Shown here piece by piece: positions 25,488 through 33,939 of a stretch of 64,000 nt of DNA; position 1 is the first letter of the stretch; each line of letters opens with the position of its first letter. The position numbers and the translations under genes were made by a program. Below the pieces are notes generated by a model. That model was not told the origin of the DNA. It saw only the letters and a list, made by a program, of their open reading frames with translations, and did not search any database. Source of the DNA: DATFQI01 sp963816955. GTDB lineage: Bacteria > Actinomycetota > Thermoleophilia > Solirubrobacterales > Solirubrobacteraceae. The DNA lies in NCBI GenBank assembly GCA_963816955.1, contig CAWFME010000005.1:434001-498000 (forward strand). The letters are read 5' to 3'.

Positions 25488-25578
25488 TCCACTACGGGAG
25501 CCCGCGATCGGGCTGAGAGGGCGGCAGCGGGCCGCCGACCGTCGAACCTGATCCGGGTCGTGCCGGCGTAGGGAGGGA
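25488..25578 (+). ncRNA. TPP riboswitch (THI element)
   Basis: The leader of thiO matches the thiamine diphosphate aptamer. Seen in order: the GGGAGCCCG arm, CTGAGAGGGCGG with the invariant CUGAGA, then GAACCTGATCCGGGTCGTGC and CCGGCGTAGGGAGG. The pieces are spaced as in the family, with a GC-rich P3-like hairpin in between. It ends 10 bases before the GTG of thiO, so the likely mechanism is occlusion of translation starts when TPP is bound. It controls thiO-thiS-thiG. Confidence 0.93.
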
Positions 25579-25588
25579 ACCGCCACCA

Positions 25589-26752
25589 GTGGCATCAGCG
25601 CAGCACCCAGCAGCCGCCCCCACGGGCGCGAGCCGCTACGACGTCGCCGTCGTCGGCGGCGGGCCGATCGGCCTCGCGTGCGCCTGGCGCGCCTCCCGCC
25701 GCGGGCTGCGCGCGCTCGTGCTCGACGCGGGCGAGCCGGGCGCGTGGCACGTCGCCGCCGGCATGCTGGCGCCGGTCTCGGAGGCGGAGTTCGGCGAGCG
25801 CCCGCTGCTCGAGCTGGGCCTGCGCAGCGCCGCGGTGTTCGAGGCCTTCTGCGCCGAGCTGGCCGAGGCGACCGGCCACGACCCCGGCCTGCGGCGCTCG
25901 GGCACGCTGGTCGTGGCGCGCGACGCGGACGAGGCCGAGGCGCTCGAGCGGCTGATCGCGTTCCGCCACTCGCTCGGGCTGGACGTCGAGCGGCTGCGCC
26001 CGAGCCAGGCGCGCCGCGCCGAGCCCGCGCTCGCCCCGACCGTGCGGCTCGCGCTCGATGTCGCGGGCGACCACTCGATCGATCCGCGCCGGCTCGTCGC
26101 CGCGCTGCGCGAGGCCGTCGAGGTCCGGCATGCGCGAGTGGGCGCGCTGCGCACGGACGGCGACCGCGTGACCGGCGTCGAGCTGGAGGACGGCAGCACG
26201 GTCGAGGCCGGCGCCGTCGTCGTGGCCGCCGGCGTCCACGCCGGGTCGCTCGGCGGGCTGCCCGAGGAGGCGCGCGTGCCCGTGCGGCCGGTCAAGGGCC
26301 AGGTGCTGCGCCTCCGGGACCCACGGGGAGACCGTTCCCACCCACCCCTCACCGAACGCGTGATCCGCGGCGAGCAGGCCTACCTCGTCCCGCGCGGCGA
26401 CGGCCGCTACGTGCTCGGCGCGACGATGGAGGAGCGGGGCTGGGACACCACCGCCACCGCCGGCGGCGTGTACGAGCTGATCCGCGACGTGAGCGAGCTC
26501 GTGCCCGGCGTGCTCGAGCTGGAGATCGAGGAGCTGCAAGCGGGCCTGCGCCCCGCCACGCCCGACAACCTGCCGGCGATCGGCCGCGGCGCGCTCGAGG
26601 GCCTCGTGTGGGCGGCGGGGCATCACCGCAACGGCATCCTGCTCACGCCGGTGACCGCCGAGCTGGTCGCGGGCGCGCTCACGGGCGAGCCGTCGCCCGA
26701 GTGGGCGGCGCCCGCCGACCCGGCGCGCTTCGCGGCGGGGGTGCCCGCATGA
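25589..26752 (+). CDS. thiO: Glycine oxidase
   Basis: A 387-residue FAD enzyme of the D-amino-acid-oxidase family that makes iminoglycine for thiazole synthesis in aerobes. It shows the FAD motif VAVVGGGPIGLACAWRASRRG (about residues 18-38), the VAAGMLAPVSEAEFGE segment typical of ThiO, and the C-terminal flavin segment GLRPATPDNLPAIGRG followed by VWAAGHHRNGILLTP. The GTG at 25589 comes just after the riboswitch. ThiO is followed by thiS in an ATGA overlap. Use of ThiO rather than ThiH fits an aerobic organism. Confidence 0.94.
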   Translation: MASAQHPAAAPTGASRYDVAVVGGGPIGLACAWRASRRGLRALVLDAGEPGAWHVAAGMLAPVSEAEFGERPLLELGLRSAAVFEAFCAELAEATGHDPGLRRSGTLVVARDADEAEALERLIAFRHSLGLDVERLRPSQARRAEPALAPTVRLALDVAGDHSIDPRRLVAALREAVEVRHARVGALRTDGDRVTGVELEDGSTVEAGAVVVAAGVHAGSLGGLPEEARVPVRPVKGQVLRLRDPRGDRSHPPLTERVIRGEQAYLVPRGDGRYVLGATMEERGWDTTATAGGVYELIRDVSELVPGVLELEIEELQAGLRPATPDNLPAIGRGALEGLVWAAGHHRNGILLTPVTAELVAGALTGEPSPEWAAPADPARFAAGVPA

Positions 26753-26955
26753 GGGTGCTCGTCAACGGCGCCCCGACCGAGCTGGCCGACGGCGCCACCG
26801 TGGAGGCCGCCGTCGAGGCGCTCGAGCTGCCGGCCGCGGGCCGCGGCGTCGCGGTGGCCGTCGACGCCGAGGTCGTCCCGCGAGGGCAGTGGAGCGCCCA
26901 CGAGCTGCAAGAAGGAGCGCGGGTCGAGATCCTGCGCGCGATCCAGGGAGGCTGA
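26749..26955 (+). CDS. thiS: Sulfur carrier protein
   Basis: A 68-residue ubiquitin-like sulfur carrier. It begins MRVLVNGAPTELADGATVEA, has the typical VAVAVDAEVVPRGQW core and EGARVEILRAIQGG, and ends in the Gly-Gly tail on which the thiocarboxylate is formed. It overlaps thiO as ATGA and is 4 bases before thiG, which uses it as the sulfur donor. No thiF is seen in the window. Confidence 0.95.
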   Translation: MRVLVNGAPTELADGATVEAAVEALELPAAGRGVAVAVDAEVVPRGQWSAHELQEGARVEILRAIQGG

Positions 26956-26959
26956 GCAC

Positions 26960-27748
26960 GTGACCGCCACCGACGCCACGACGGACCCACTGACCATCGG
27001 CGACCGCGAGCTCGGCTCGCGGCTGCTGCTCGGCACGGGCGGCTTCCGCTCGCTCGAGGTGCTGTCGGCCGCGATCGAGGCGAGCGGAACCGAGCTCGTG
27101 ACCGTCGCCCTGCGCCGCGTCGAGCCGTCGCAGCGCGGCTCGATCGTCGACGTCCTGGACCGCGCCGGCGTCGCTCTGCTGCCCAACACCGCCGGCTGCT
27201 TCACCGCGCGCGACGCGGTCCTGACCGCCAAGCTCGCCCGCGAGGCGTTCGAGACGAGCTGGGTCAAGCTCGAGGTGATCGGCGACGAGCGCACGCTGCT
27301 GCCCGACGCGCCCGCGCTGCTGGAGGCCGCCGAGGAGCTCGTCGACGACGGCTTCTCGGTCCTGCCGTACACGAACGACGACCCGATCCTCGCGCGCCGG
27401 CTCGAGGACGTCGGCTGCGTCGCGGTGATGCCCGCGGGCTCGCCGATCGGCTCGGGCCAGGGCCTGCTGAACCCGTACAACCTGCGCCTGATCCGCGAGC
27501 GCGCCTCCGTCCCCGTGATCCTCGACGCCGGCGTCGGCACGGCCTCCGACGCCGCGCTGGCGATGGAGCTCGGCTGCGACGCCGTCCTGTGCGCGACCGC
27601 GATCTCGCGCGCCGAGGATCCCGTCGCGATGGCGCGCGCGATCCGCCTCGGCACGGAGGCCGGCCGGCTCGCCCACCGCGCCGGCCGGATCCCGCGCCGC
27701 CTGTACGCCCAGGCCTCGACGCCGGAGGAGGGCACCCCCACCTTCTAA
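26960..27748 (+). CDS. thiG: Thiazole synthase
   Basis: A 262-residue TIM barrel that builds the thiazole phosphate from DXP, iminoglycine and ThiS thiocarboxylate. The Schiff-base Lys is in TSWVKLEVIGDERTLLPD. Other conserved parts are LLLGTGGFRSLEVL, LLPNTAGCFTARDAV, VLPYTNDDPILARRL, VMPAGSPIGSGQGLLNPYNL and ILDAGVGTASDAALAMELG. The start is the GTG at 26960. It closes the riboswitch-controlled operon. Confidence 0.95.
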   Translation: MTATDATTDPLTIGDRELGSRLLLGTGGFRSLEVLSAAIEASGTELVTVALRRVEPSQRGSIVDVLDRAGVALLPNTAGCFTARDAVLTAKLAREAFETSWVKLEVIGDERTLLPDAPALLEAAEELVDDGFSVLPYTNDDPILARRLEDVGCVAVMPAGSPIGSGQGLLNPYNLRLIRERASVPVILDAGVGTASDAALAMELGCDAVLCATAISRAEDPVAMARAIRLGTEAGRLAHRAGRIPRRLYAQASTPEEGTPTF

Positions 27749-27799
27749 CGGGGGGCTGCCACGACTGACCGCGGTCGCGGCGGGCCGTAGCGTGGCCAC

Positions 27800-30700
27800 G
27801 TGACCACGCGCATCCGGCTCTGCGGACGGCTGGAGATCGAGATCGGCGGGGAGCGGATCGAGCAGCGGCTGCCCGGGCGCCAGGGCCCGCTCGTGCTGGC
27901 GCTGCTGGCCGTCAACCGCGCGCGGCCCGTCAGCCGCGACGAGCTGATCGATGCGCTGTGGCCGGACGCGGCCCCCGCCGACGCGGGCGAGGCGCTGAGC
28001 GCGCTGCTGTCGAAGGTGCGTCAGGCCGTCGGCCGCGAGGCGCTCACCGGCCGCCGCGAGCTCTCGCTGTCGCTGTCCGCCGATGCCGAGATCGACGTCG
28101 AGCACGCGCTCGCCGACGCCGACCGGGCGCGCGCGGCGATCGCCGCCGGTGACGCGGCCACCGCGTGGGACGCCGCGGCCGAGGCGATCGAGATCGTCGG
28201 CCGCGGGTTCATGCCCGGCCATGACGCCCCGTGGGCACAGGAGCGCCGCACCGAGCTCGACGACCTGCGGCTGCGCGCGCTGGAGATCCAGGCGCAAGCC
28301 GGGCTCGCGCTCGGCGGCCCGCACGCCGACGGCGCAGAGCGCGCCGCTGCGGCGCTGGTGCGCGACGCGCCGCTGCGCGAGGCCGGCCACCGGCTGCTGA
28401 TGGAGGCGCTGGCCGCCCGCGGCGAGGTCGCGGAGGCGCTTGCCGCCTACGAGCGGCTGCGGATCCTGCTGCGCGACGAGCTCGGGATGGCGCCGGGCGA
28501 GGCCGTGCGCGCCCTGCACACGCGCCTGCTCGACGGCAGCGCCGCCGCGGCCGCGCCGCCGCCGGCGCCGGCGCCGGACCGCCTCCCCGACCGGCTCGCG
28601 CAGACGCTCGCCTCGCCGTGGGTCGGCCGCCACGCCACGCTGCGCCGGCTGCGGGCGCTCGCCGAGCGCGCCGCGGGCGGAGAGGCCGGGCTCGTGTTCG
28701 TCAGCGGCGAGGGCGGCATCGGCAAGACGCGCACCGTCGCCGAGCTGGCTCAGCGGATGCCGGGCTTCGAGGTGCTCTACGGCCGCTGCGACGAGCAGGA
28801 GCTGTACCCGTTCGGCCCCTGGGTCGACATGCTGCGGCCGCACCTCGCGCGCCTGCCGCAGCCCGAGCTGGCCGAGCTGGTCAGGGGCGCCCCCGAGCTG
28901 GCCAGGCTGCTGCCCGAGATCCAGGAGCGCCTGCCGGACCTCGCCGGCCTGCCGCCGGTGGGCGAGCCCGAGACGCGCCGCCGCCAGATGTTCGGCGCCG
29001 TCGTGGCGGTCGTGCGCCGGCTCGCCGCGGTGAGGCCCGTGCTGCTGATCGTCGATGACATGCACTGGGCCGACCGGTCCTCGCTGCTGCTGGCCCGGCA
29101 CCTCGCGCGCGATCCCGGGCTCGGGGCGGTGCTCGGGGTCGGGACGTTCCGCGACTCGGAGCTGCACCCCGGCCATCCGCTGCCCGAGCTGCTCGCGGAG
29201 CTCGAGCGCGGCGGCGTGCTGCCGCGCCTGCGCCTCGACGGCATGGACGAGCGGGAGGTCGCTCAGCTGATCGGCGGCGACGCGGCGCCCGGCACCGTCT
29301 CCGCGATCCACGCGGAGACGGGCGGCAACCCGTTCTTCGTCAAGCAGCTCGTGCGCCACCTCGAGGAGCTCGACCGCGACGGCGGCGCACGCGCCGCGGA
29401 GCCCGGCGTGCCCGAGGGCGTCCGCGACGTCATCGCGGCCCGGGTCGGCCGCCTGTCGGAGCACGCCGGCCGCGTGCTCGCCATCGCGGCGCTGATCGGC
29501 CGCGACTTCGACGTCGACCTGCTCGAGCGGGTGGCGGGCCTCACCGAGGACGAGCTGCTCGACGCCCTCGACGCGGCTGTGCGCGGCGCGCTGCTGACGG
29601 AGGTCCCGAGCGCGCCCGGCCGCTACTCGTTCGTCCACGCCCTGCTGCGCACGACGCTCGAGGCCGAGCTGTCGGCGACCCGGCGGGCCCGGCTCCACGG
29701 GCGCATCGGCGAGGCGATCGAGCAGCTGCACGGCGCACGCCTGGACCCCTGGCTCGCCGAGCTGGCGCGGCACTTCGGCGCCGCCGGCCCGCGCGCGGCC
29801 GACCGCGCCGTCGCCTACGCCGAGCGCGCCGCCGCGCAGGCCCACGCCCGGCTCGCCTACGACGAGGCCGCCCGGCTGCTGAGCGCCGCGGTCGGGCTGA
29901 GGCGCCGCGACGAGCACGCCGACCCGGCCGAGCTCGCCGAGCTCGAGAACGCCCTGGCCGCCGCTCAGGCGGACGCCGGCCAGTGGGAGGCGGCGCGTGC
30001 GAGCTTCGCCCGCGCCGCGGTCGCCGCCCGCTCCGCCGGGTCCGCGGAGGCCTTCGCCCGCGCGGCGCTCGGGCACGCCGGCGGCACGTGGGAGCAGTAC
30101 GGCGTCGCGGACGCCGAGAACGTGGCGCTGCTCGACGAGGCGCTGCGCCTGCTGCCCGAGGAGGATTCGGCCGAGCTCGCGCAGGTGCTCGCCCGGATCG
30201 CGATCCACCGCAGCTTCCTCGCACAGGTCCCCGAGGCCGAGGTGCGGGCGATCGCCGACGAGGCGGTCGCGATGGCGCGGCGGGTGGGCCGGGCGCGGCC
30301 GCTCGCGGCGGCGCTGACCGGCGCGCTGCACGCCCGCTGGCGGCCCGGCCGCGCGGCGGACCGGCTGGAGCTCGCGGCCGAGCTGATCGAGTTGACGGAG
30401 GCGCACGACCAGATCACCTGCGCCGCCGACGCGCACGTCTGGCGCGCGAGCGCCCTGCTCGAGCTGGGCCGGCTCGCCGAGGTCGACGCGCACCTCGCGC
30501 GCCACGCCGAGCTCGCCGTCGCCTCGCAGCAGCCCGCGCTGCTCCTCCACCGCGACGGCATGCGCGCGATGCGCGCCGCGCTCGAGGGCGACTACGAGCG
30601 CGGGGCGCGGATCGCCGGCGAGATGCTCGAGCACGGGGAGCGCGAGGAGGCGGACGGCCGCCCGCTCTCGCCGATCCACGCCCAATGGCATGGCGCCAAC

Positions 30701-31309
30701 ACCCTCGCGCTCCGCAACGAGCGTGGCGAGCTGGGCCCGCACGTCCCGGTCTTCGAGCGCCTCGCGAGCCAGATCGCGCCGCCCGGGTGGCGGCCCGCGC
30801 TCGCCTGGGCGCACCTGCAGGCCGGCCGCCCGGAGCTCGCCCGCGAGCTGATCGAGGAGATGAGCGCCGGCGGCTTCGCGACGACGCCGCGCGACAGCAA
30901 CTTCGTCGCCCGGCTGGGCCAGGTCGCGCACGTGGTCGCCGAGCTCGGCGACGCCGAGCTGGCCGCCTCGGTCGAGCCGCTGCTCGCCCCGCTCGCGGAC
31001 TTCTGGGTCGTGCTCGGGCCGGCTGCGTGCACGCTCGGGCCGACCGCCTACCTCGTCGGGGAGCTGCAGCTCCTGCTGGACCGGCCCGCCGACGCGGCGG
31101 CTTCGTTCGAGACGGCGATCGATCGCTCGCGGGGGATGCGCGCGCGGCCCTACGAGGCGCGCGCGCAGGCCGGCCTCGCGGTCGCGCTGCGCCGGCTCGG
31201 CGAGCACGGCCACGCCGCGGTCCTGGAGGCACGGGCCGCGAGGACGGCGCACGAGCTGGGGATGCGGCGCCTCGAGCACGAGCTCGGGCTCGCCGCGGCG
31301 GCCGCCTGA
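27800..31309 (+). CDS. SARP/AfsR-type transcriptional activator with AAA ATPase and TPR region
   Basis: A 1169-residue regulator. The N-terminal 90 residues are an OmpR-like winged helix (IRLCGRLEIEIGGERIEQRL, SRDELIDALWPDAAPADAGE), followed by a bacterial transcriptional activation domain (about 95-245, ending in RLRILLRDELGMAPGEAVRA). Residues about 270-520 form an AAA/STAND ATPase with Walker A SGEGGIGKTRTV, Walker B VLLIVDDMHWAD and the ARTL/GNPFF segment ETGGNPFFVKQL. The rest is all-helical TPR-like repeats. There is no C-terminal LuxR helix-turn-helix, so DNA is bound through the N-terminus. SARPs bind direct heptamers spaced 11 bp apart, and such a set lies immediately downstream, suggesting it activates the methyltransferase-DUF3455 genes. 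The ligand is unknown. Confidence 0.88.
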   Translation: MTTRIRLCGRLEIEIGGERIEQRLPGRQGPLVLALLAVNRARPVSRDELIDALWPDAAPADAGEALSALLSKVRQAVGREALTGRRELSLSLSADAEIDVEHALADADRARAAIAAGDAATAWDAAAEAIEIVGRGFMPGHDAPWAQERRTELDDLRLRALEIQAQAGLALGGPHADGAERAAAALVRDAPLREAGHRLLMEALAARGEVAEALAAYERLRILLRDELGMAPGEAVRALHTRLLDGSAAAAAPPPAPAPDRLPDRLAQTLASPWVGRHATLRRLRALAERAAGGEAGLVFVSGEGGIGKTRTVAELAQRMPGFEVLYGRCDEQELYPFGPWVDMLRPHLARLPQPELAELVRGAPELARLLPEIQERLPDLAGLPPVGEPETRRRQMFGAVVAVVRRLAAVRPVLLIVDDMHWADRSSLLLARHLARDPGLGAVLGVGTFRDSELHPGHPLPELLAELERGGVLPRLRLDGMDEREVAQLIGGDAAPGTVSAIHAETGGNPFFVKQLVRHLEELDRDGGARAAEPGVPEGVRDVIAARVGRLSEHAGRVLAIAALIGRDFDVDLLERVAGLTEDELLDALDAAVRGALLTEVPSAPGRYSFVHALLRTTLEAELSATRRARLHGRIGEAIEQLHGARLDPWLAELARHFGAAGPRAADRAVAYAERAAAQAHARLAYDEAARLLSAAVGLRRRDEHADPAELAELENALAAAQADAGQWEAARASFARAAVAARSAGSAEAFARAALGHAGGTWEQYGVADAENVALLDEALRLLPEEDSAELAQVLARIAIHRSFLAQVPEAEVRAIADEAVAMARRVGRARPLAAALTGALHARWRPGRAADRLELAAELIELTEAHDQITCAADAHVWRASALLELGRLAEVDAHLARHAELAVASQQPALLLHRDGMRAMRAALEGDYERGARIAGEMLEHGEREEADGRPLSPIHAQWHGANTLALRNERGELGPHVPVFERLASQIAPPGWRPALAWAHLQAGRPELARELIEEMSAGGFATTPRDSNFVARLGQVAHVVAELGDAELAASVEPLLAPLADFWVVLGPAACTLGPTAYLVGELQLLLDRPADAAASFETAIDRSRGMRARPYEARAQAGLAVALRRLGEHGHAAVLEARAARTAHELGMRRLEHELGLAAAAA

Positions 31310-31318
31310 CGGCGGCGA

Positions 31319-31361
31319 CAGGGTTTTCGCAGGGTTCTCGCAGGGCCGGTCGCGGACACTC
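31319..31361 (+). promoter_or_regulatory. Probable SARP operator: three heptamers at 11-bp spacing
   Basis: CAGGGTT at 31319, CAGGGTT at 31330 and CAGGGCC at 31341 start exactly 11 bases apart. The last heptamer ends 7-8 bases before a -10-like GACACT/ACACTC at 31355-31361. SARP proteins are known to bind heptameric direct repeats spaced by 11 bp (or 22 bp) with the last one about 8 bp before the -10 box. The site lies between the SARP gene and the methyltransferase gene. Confidence 0.6.
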
Positions 31362-31396
31362 GCCGCATGACCTCCCCACCCTCCGAAAGGACCCCG

Positions 31397-32212
31397 ATGA
31401 CCCCGGTCGCCGAGCTCAAGCTCGCGCATCGCGCCACCTGGGCCTCCGGCGATTACGCCGCGGTGGCCCGCCACATCGACGACGTCCCCCCGCGCGAGCT
31501 GCTCGCGCGCATGGACATCCAGCCCGGCCAGGAGGTGCTCGACGTCGCCACGGGCACCGGCAACCTCGCGATCCGCGCCGCGGCGGCCGGCGCGCAGGTC
31601 GTCGGCCTCGACCTCACGCCCGAGCTGTTCGGGACGGCGCGCGAGCGCGCCGCCGCCGCGGGCGTCGTCGTCGACTGGGTCGAGGGCGACGCCGAGGAGC
31701 TCCCCTACGAGGACGAGACCTTCGACCGCGTCCTCTCGGCCTTCGGCGTGCAGTTCGCCCCGCGCCACGAGATCGTCGCCCAGGAGCTGGCCGGCGTCTG
31801 CCGCCCCGGCGGGCGCATCGGCCTCGTCAACTGGACGCCCGAGGGCGCCATCGGCGAGCTGTTCAAGATCATGGGCCGCTACATGCCGGCCCCGCCGGCG
31901 TTCGCCTCCCCGCCGCCGCTGTGGGGCAGCACCGACCACGTGCGCCGCCTGTTCGCGGGCAGCCGCGTCGAGCTCGAGTTCGAGCGCGGCAACAACCCCT
32001 GGCGCTTCGAGTCCCCCGACGCCTGGGTGTCGTTCATGGAGACCGCCTACGGCCCGACCCTCAAGGCGCGCCAGCGGCTCACCGCCGAGGGCAGCTGGGA
32101 CGACTGCCGCGCGGAGATCGTGGCGCTCGCCGAGCGCCGCAACGAGGCGTCCGACGGCAGCCTGCACATGGAGGCCGAGTACCTGATCACCGTCGCCCAC
32201 AAGGTCGGCTGA
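31397..32212 (+). CDS. Class I SAM-dependent methyltransferase
   Basis: A 271-residue methyltransferase. Motif I is EVLDVATGTGNLAIRAA, followed by the acidic end of strand 2 (VVGLDLTPELF), WVEGDAEELPYEDETFDRVL and the post-III GGRIGLVNWTPEGAIGELF. The C-terminal part, with a YMPAPPAFASPPPLWGSTDH segment, covers the substrate. I chose the ATG at 31397 because GAAAGGA precedes it by 5 bases; an in-frame ATG at 31367 lies within the probable promoter. The substrate is not deducible. It is likely a target gene of the SARP regulator and is followed, 1 base later, by the DUF3455 gene. Confidence 0.86.
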   Translation: MTPVAELKLAHRATWASGDYAAVARHIDDVPPRELLARMDIQPGQEVLDVATGTGNLAIRAAAAGAQVVGLDLTPELFGTARERAAAAGVVVDWVEGDAEELPYEDETFDRVLSAFGVQFAPRHEIVAQELAGVCRPGGRIGLVNWTPEGAIGELFKIMGRYMPAPPAFASPPPLWGSTDHVRRLFAGSRVELEFERGNNPWRFESPDAWVSFMETAYGPTLKARQRLTAEGSWDDCRAEIVALAERRNEASDGSLHMEAEYLITVAHKVG

Positions 32213-32213
32213 C

Positions 32214-32729
32214 ATGCGCCGCCTGATCATCGCCGGGATCGCCGCCCTCGCGGCCGCCGTCCCCGCCGCCGCCATGGCCGGCCCCGCCGCCCCGTCCGTC
32301 CCGGCCGACATCGTCGTGCCCGACGGCCACAAGCCGTACCTCGTCGCCCACGCCGAGGGCGTGCAGATCTACACCTGCGACGGGTCTGCCTGGAAGCTGC
32401 TCGCGCCGCGGGCGACGCTGACGGGTGAGAACGGCAAGCCGCTCGGCAGCCACTACGGCGGGCCCACGTGGGAGGCCGATGACGGGAGCACCGTCGTCGC
32501 CAAGCGCGACGCGGGCGTGCCCGGCGGCCCGGGAGCCGTCGACTGGCTGCGGCTGAAGGCCGACCGCACGGCCGCCGGCTCCGACGGCGACCGGCTCCTC
32601 GCCACCACGTACGTCCAGCGCATCCACACGGTGGGCGGCGTCGCCCCGGCGGGAGCGTGCGCCGCCGGCGCAAGCGCCGAGGTGCCCTACACGGCCGACT
32701 ACGTCTTCTTCAAGGCGACGGGACGCTGA
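32214..32729 (+). CDS. Exported DUF3455 protein
   Basis: A 171-residue secreted protein. A signal peptide (LIIAGIAALAAAVPAAAMAG) is followed by the DUF3455 domain: VVPDGHKPYLVAHAEGVQIY, TCDG, LTGENGKPLGSHYGGPTWEA, STVVAKRDA and VQRIHTVGGVAPAGAC, with two Cys pairs that could form disulfides. The function of the domain is not established; it occurs in exported bacterial proteins and some fungal ones. One base separates it from the methyltransferase stop, so the pair is an operon probably controlled by the SARP. Confidence 0.88.
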   Translation: MRRLIIAGIAALAAAVPAAAMAGPAAPSVPADIVVPDGHKPYLVAHAEGVQIYTCDGSAWKLLAPRATLTGENGKPLGSHYGGPTWEADDGSTVVAKRDAGVPGGPGAVDWLRLKADRTAAGSDGDRLLATTYVQRIHTVGGVAPAGACAAGASAEVPYTADYVFFKATGR

Positions 32730-32779
32730 CCGTGCCCGCGGGCGCCCCACGGCGCCCGCGGCCGTCATGCTTCGCGGGG

Positions 32780-33250
32780 ATGGAGGTCGACGAGCTCTTC
32801 GACGAATGGGAGCGCGCCTGGTCCGGGCACGATCCGTCGCGGTTCGAATCCCTCTGCGCGGCCGGCTTCCAGTACGAGGACCCGCTCACGCCGGAGCCGC
32901 TGCACGGCGCCGGCGGGCTGGCCGCCCACGCCGAGCGGCTGTGGACCGCCTTCCCGGACGCGCGCGTCAACCCCACGGGCGAGCGGCTGGCCAACGGGGA
33001 GTACGCGTGCGCGCCGTGCAAGCTGCTCGGCACCCACCGCGAGGCGCTCGGCAGCATCGGCCCGACGGGCCGCTTCCTGACGCTGCACGCGATCGTCTAC
33101 GCCCAGCTGCGCGAGGGGCGCCTGCTGCGGGCGCGGGCGTTCTTCGACCTGCACGACGCGGGGATGCAGCTCGGCGTGTTCCCAAAGCCGGGCACCGCGG
33201 GCCAGCGCGCGCTGCTGATGCTGCGCGGCTTCGGGCTACGGAACGGTTAG
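32780..33250 (+). CDS. SnoaL-like (NTF2-fold) protein
   Basis: A 156-residue protein of the SnoaL/ester-cyclase group with the cone-shaped NTF2 fold. It starts MEVDELFDEWERAWSGHDPS, has FQYEDPLTPEPLHGAGGLAA, HAERLWTAFPDARVN and LRARAFFDLHDAGMQLGVFP. The family includes polyketide cyclases and many proteins of unknown function. The start is an ATG at 32780 with only a weak GCGGGG before it. Its last 15 bases overlap the convergent phosphatase-like gene. Confidence 0.8.
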   Translation: MEVDELFDEWERAWSGHDPSRFESLCAAGFQYEDPLTPEPLHGAGGLAAHAERLWTAFPDARVNPTGERLANGEYACAPCKLLGTHREALGSIGPTGRFLTLHAIVYAQLREGRLLRARAFFDLHDAGMQLGVFPKPGTAGQRALLMLRGFGLRNG

Positions 33251-33913
33251 GTCGATGGCGATCGGCTCGTGGTCGGAGAGCGTGCCGCGGTCGAGCACCT
33301 CGGTGCGGCCCGCGGGCTCCAGGCCGCTGACGTAGACGTGATCGACCCAGTGGCCGGCGACGTGGCGCAGGCCCGTGAGCTCGCCCGGATCGCGCAGGTT
33401 GAGATCGCCGCCCAGGACCAGCGGCGCGCCGCCCGCCCACGCGAGGCCCGTGCCGCCCGCGCGGCGGACCTCGGCTCGGGTCTTGGGCGCGGTCTTCGAG
33501 CCCTTGCGCGTGCTCGCGTGGAGGTTGGCGACCCACAGCCCGGTCTCCAGGCGCACGCCGTGCATCCAGCGGGGCTCGGGCAGCCACGCCAGCCGCTCGG
33601 TCCGGTGCTCGAGGATCGCGGGGCCGCGCACGAGGATCGCGTTGCAGCCGCCGCCCCAGGACTTCAGGAGGTCGGGATTGCGCACGGAGATCGCCTTGCG
33701 CACGCACAGCAGCCAGTTGCGGGAGGTGAGCACCAGCCGCTGGTCGGCGCCGAAGGTGCGCGCGAGCAGCGGCGGCCACCACGGCGGCACCTCCTGCAGC
33801 AGCGCGATGTCCCACGCCCAGCCGTCGAGCCGCGCCGTGAACTCGTTGAGCAGGCCGCGGCCCGACGGGGGCTCGGAGCGCCCGTGGAACACGTTCCAGC
33901 TCAGCACGCGCAT
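33236..33913 (-). CDS. Endonuclease/exonuclease/phosphatase family protein
   Basis: A 225-residue metal-dependent hydrolase of the DNase I-like fold. Seen: MRVLSWNVFHG with the metal-site Asn, DIALLQEVPPWW with Glu, LVLGGDLNLRDPGE (the G-D-x-N motif) and GTLSDHEPIAIDL (catalytic S-D-H). The start is the ATG at 33911-33913; an in-frame ATG 18 bases upstream is possible. The substrate may be DNA, a phosphoinositide or another phosphodiester and cannot be chosen from sequence. It is divergent from argF, 26 bases apart. Confidence 0.85.
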   Translation of the reverse strand: MRVLSWNVFHGRSEPPSGRGLLNEFTARLDGWAWDIALLQEVPPWWPPLLARTFGADQRLVLTSRNWLLCVRKAISVRNPDLLKSWGGGCNAILVRGPAILEHRTERLAWLPEPRWMHGVRLETGLWVANLHASTRKGSKTAPKTRAEVRRAGGTGLAWAGGAPLVLGGDLNLRDPGELTGLRHVAGHWVDHVYVSGLEPAGRTEVLDRGTLSDHEPIAIDLTVP

Positions 33914-33939
33914 ATGACCCCGACCGTACACTCCCGGCC

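Noticed and set aside
26762..32332. A 1856-codon open frame on the minus strand
   Set aside because: It is antisense to thiG, the SARP gene and the methyltransferase gene. It has no recognisable domain, has an Arg/Gly/Ala/Gln composition typical of GC-rich shadow frames, and the plus-strand genes have clear family motifs.
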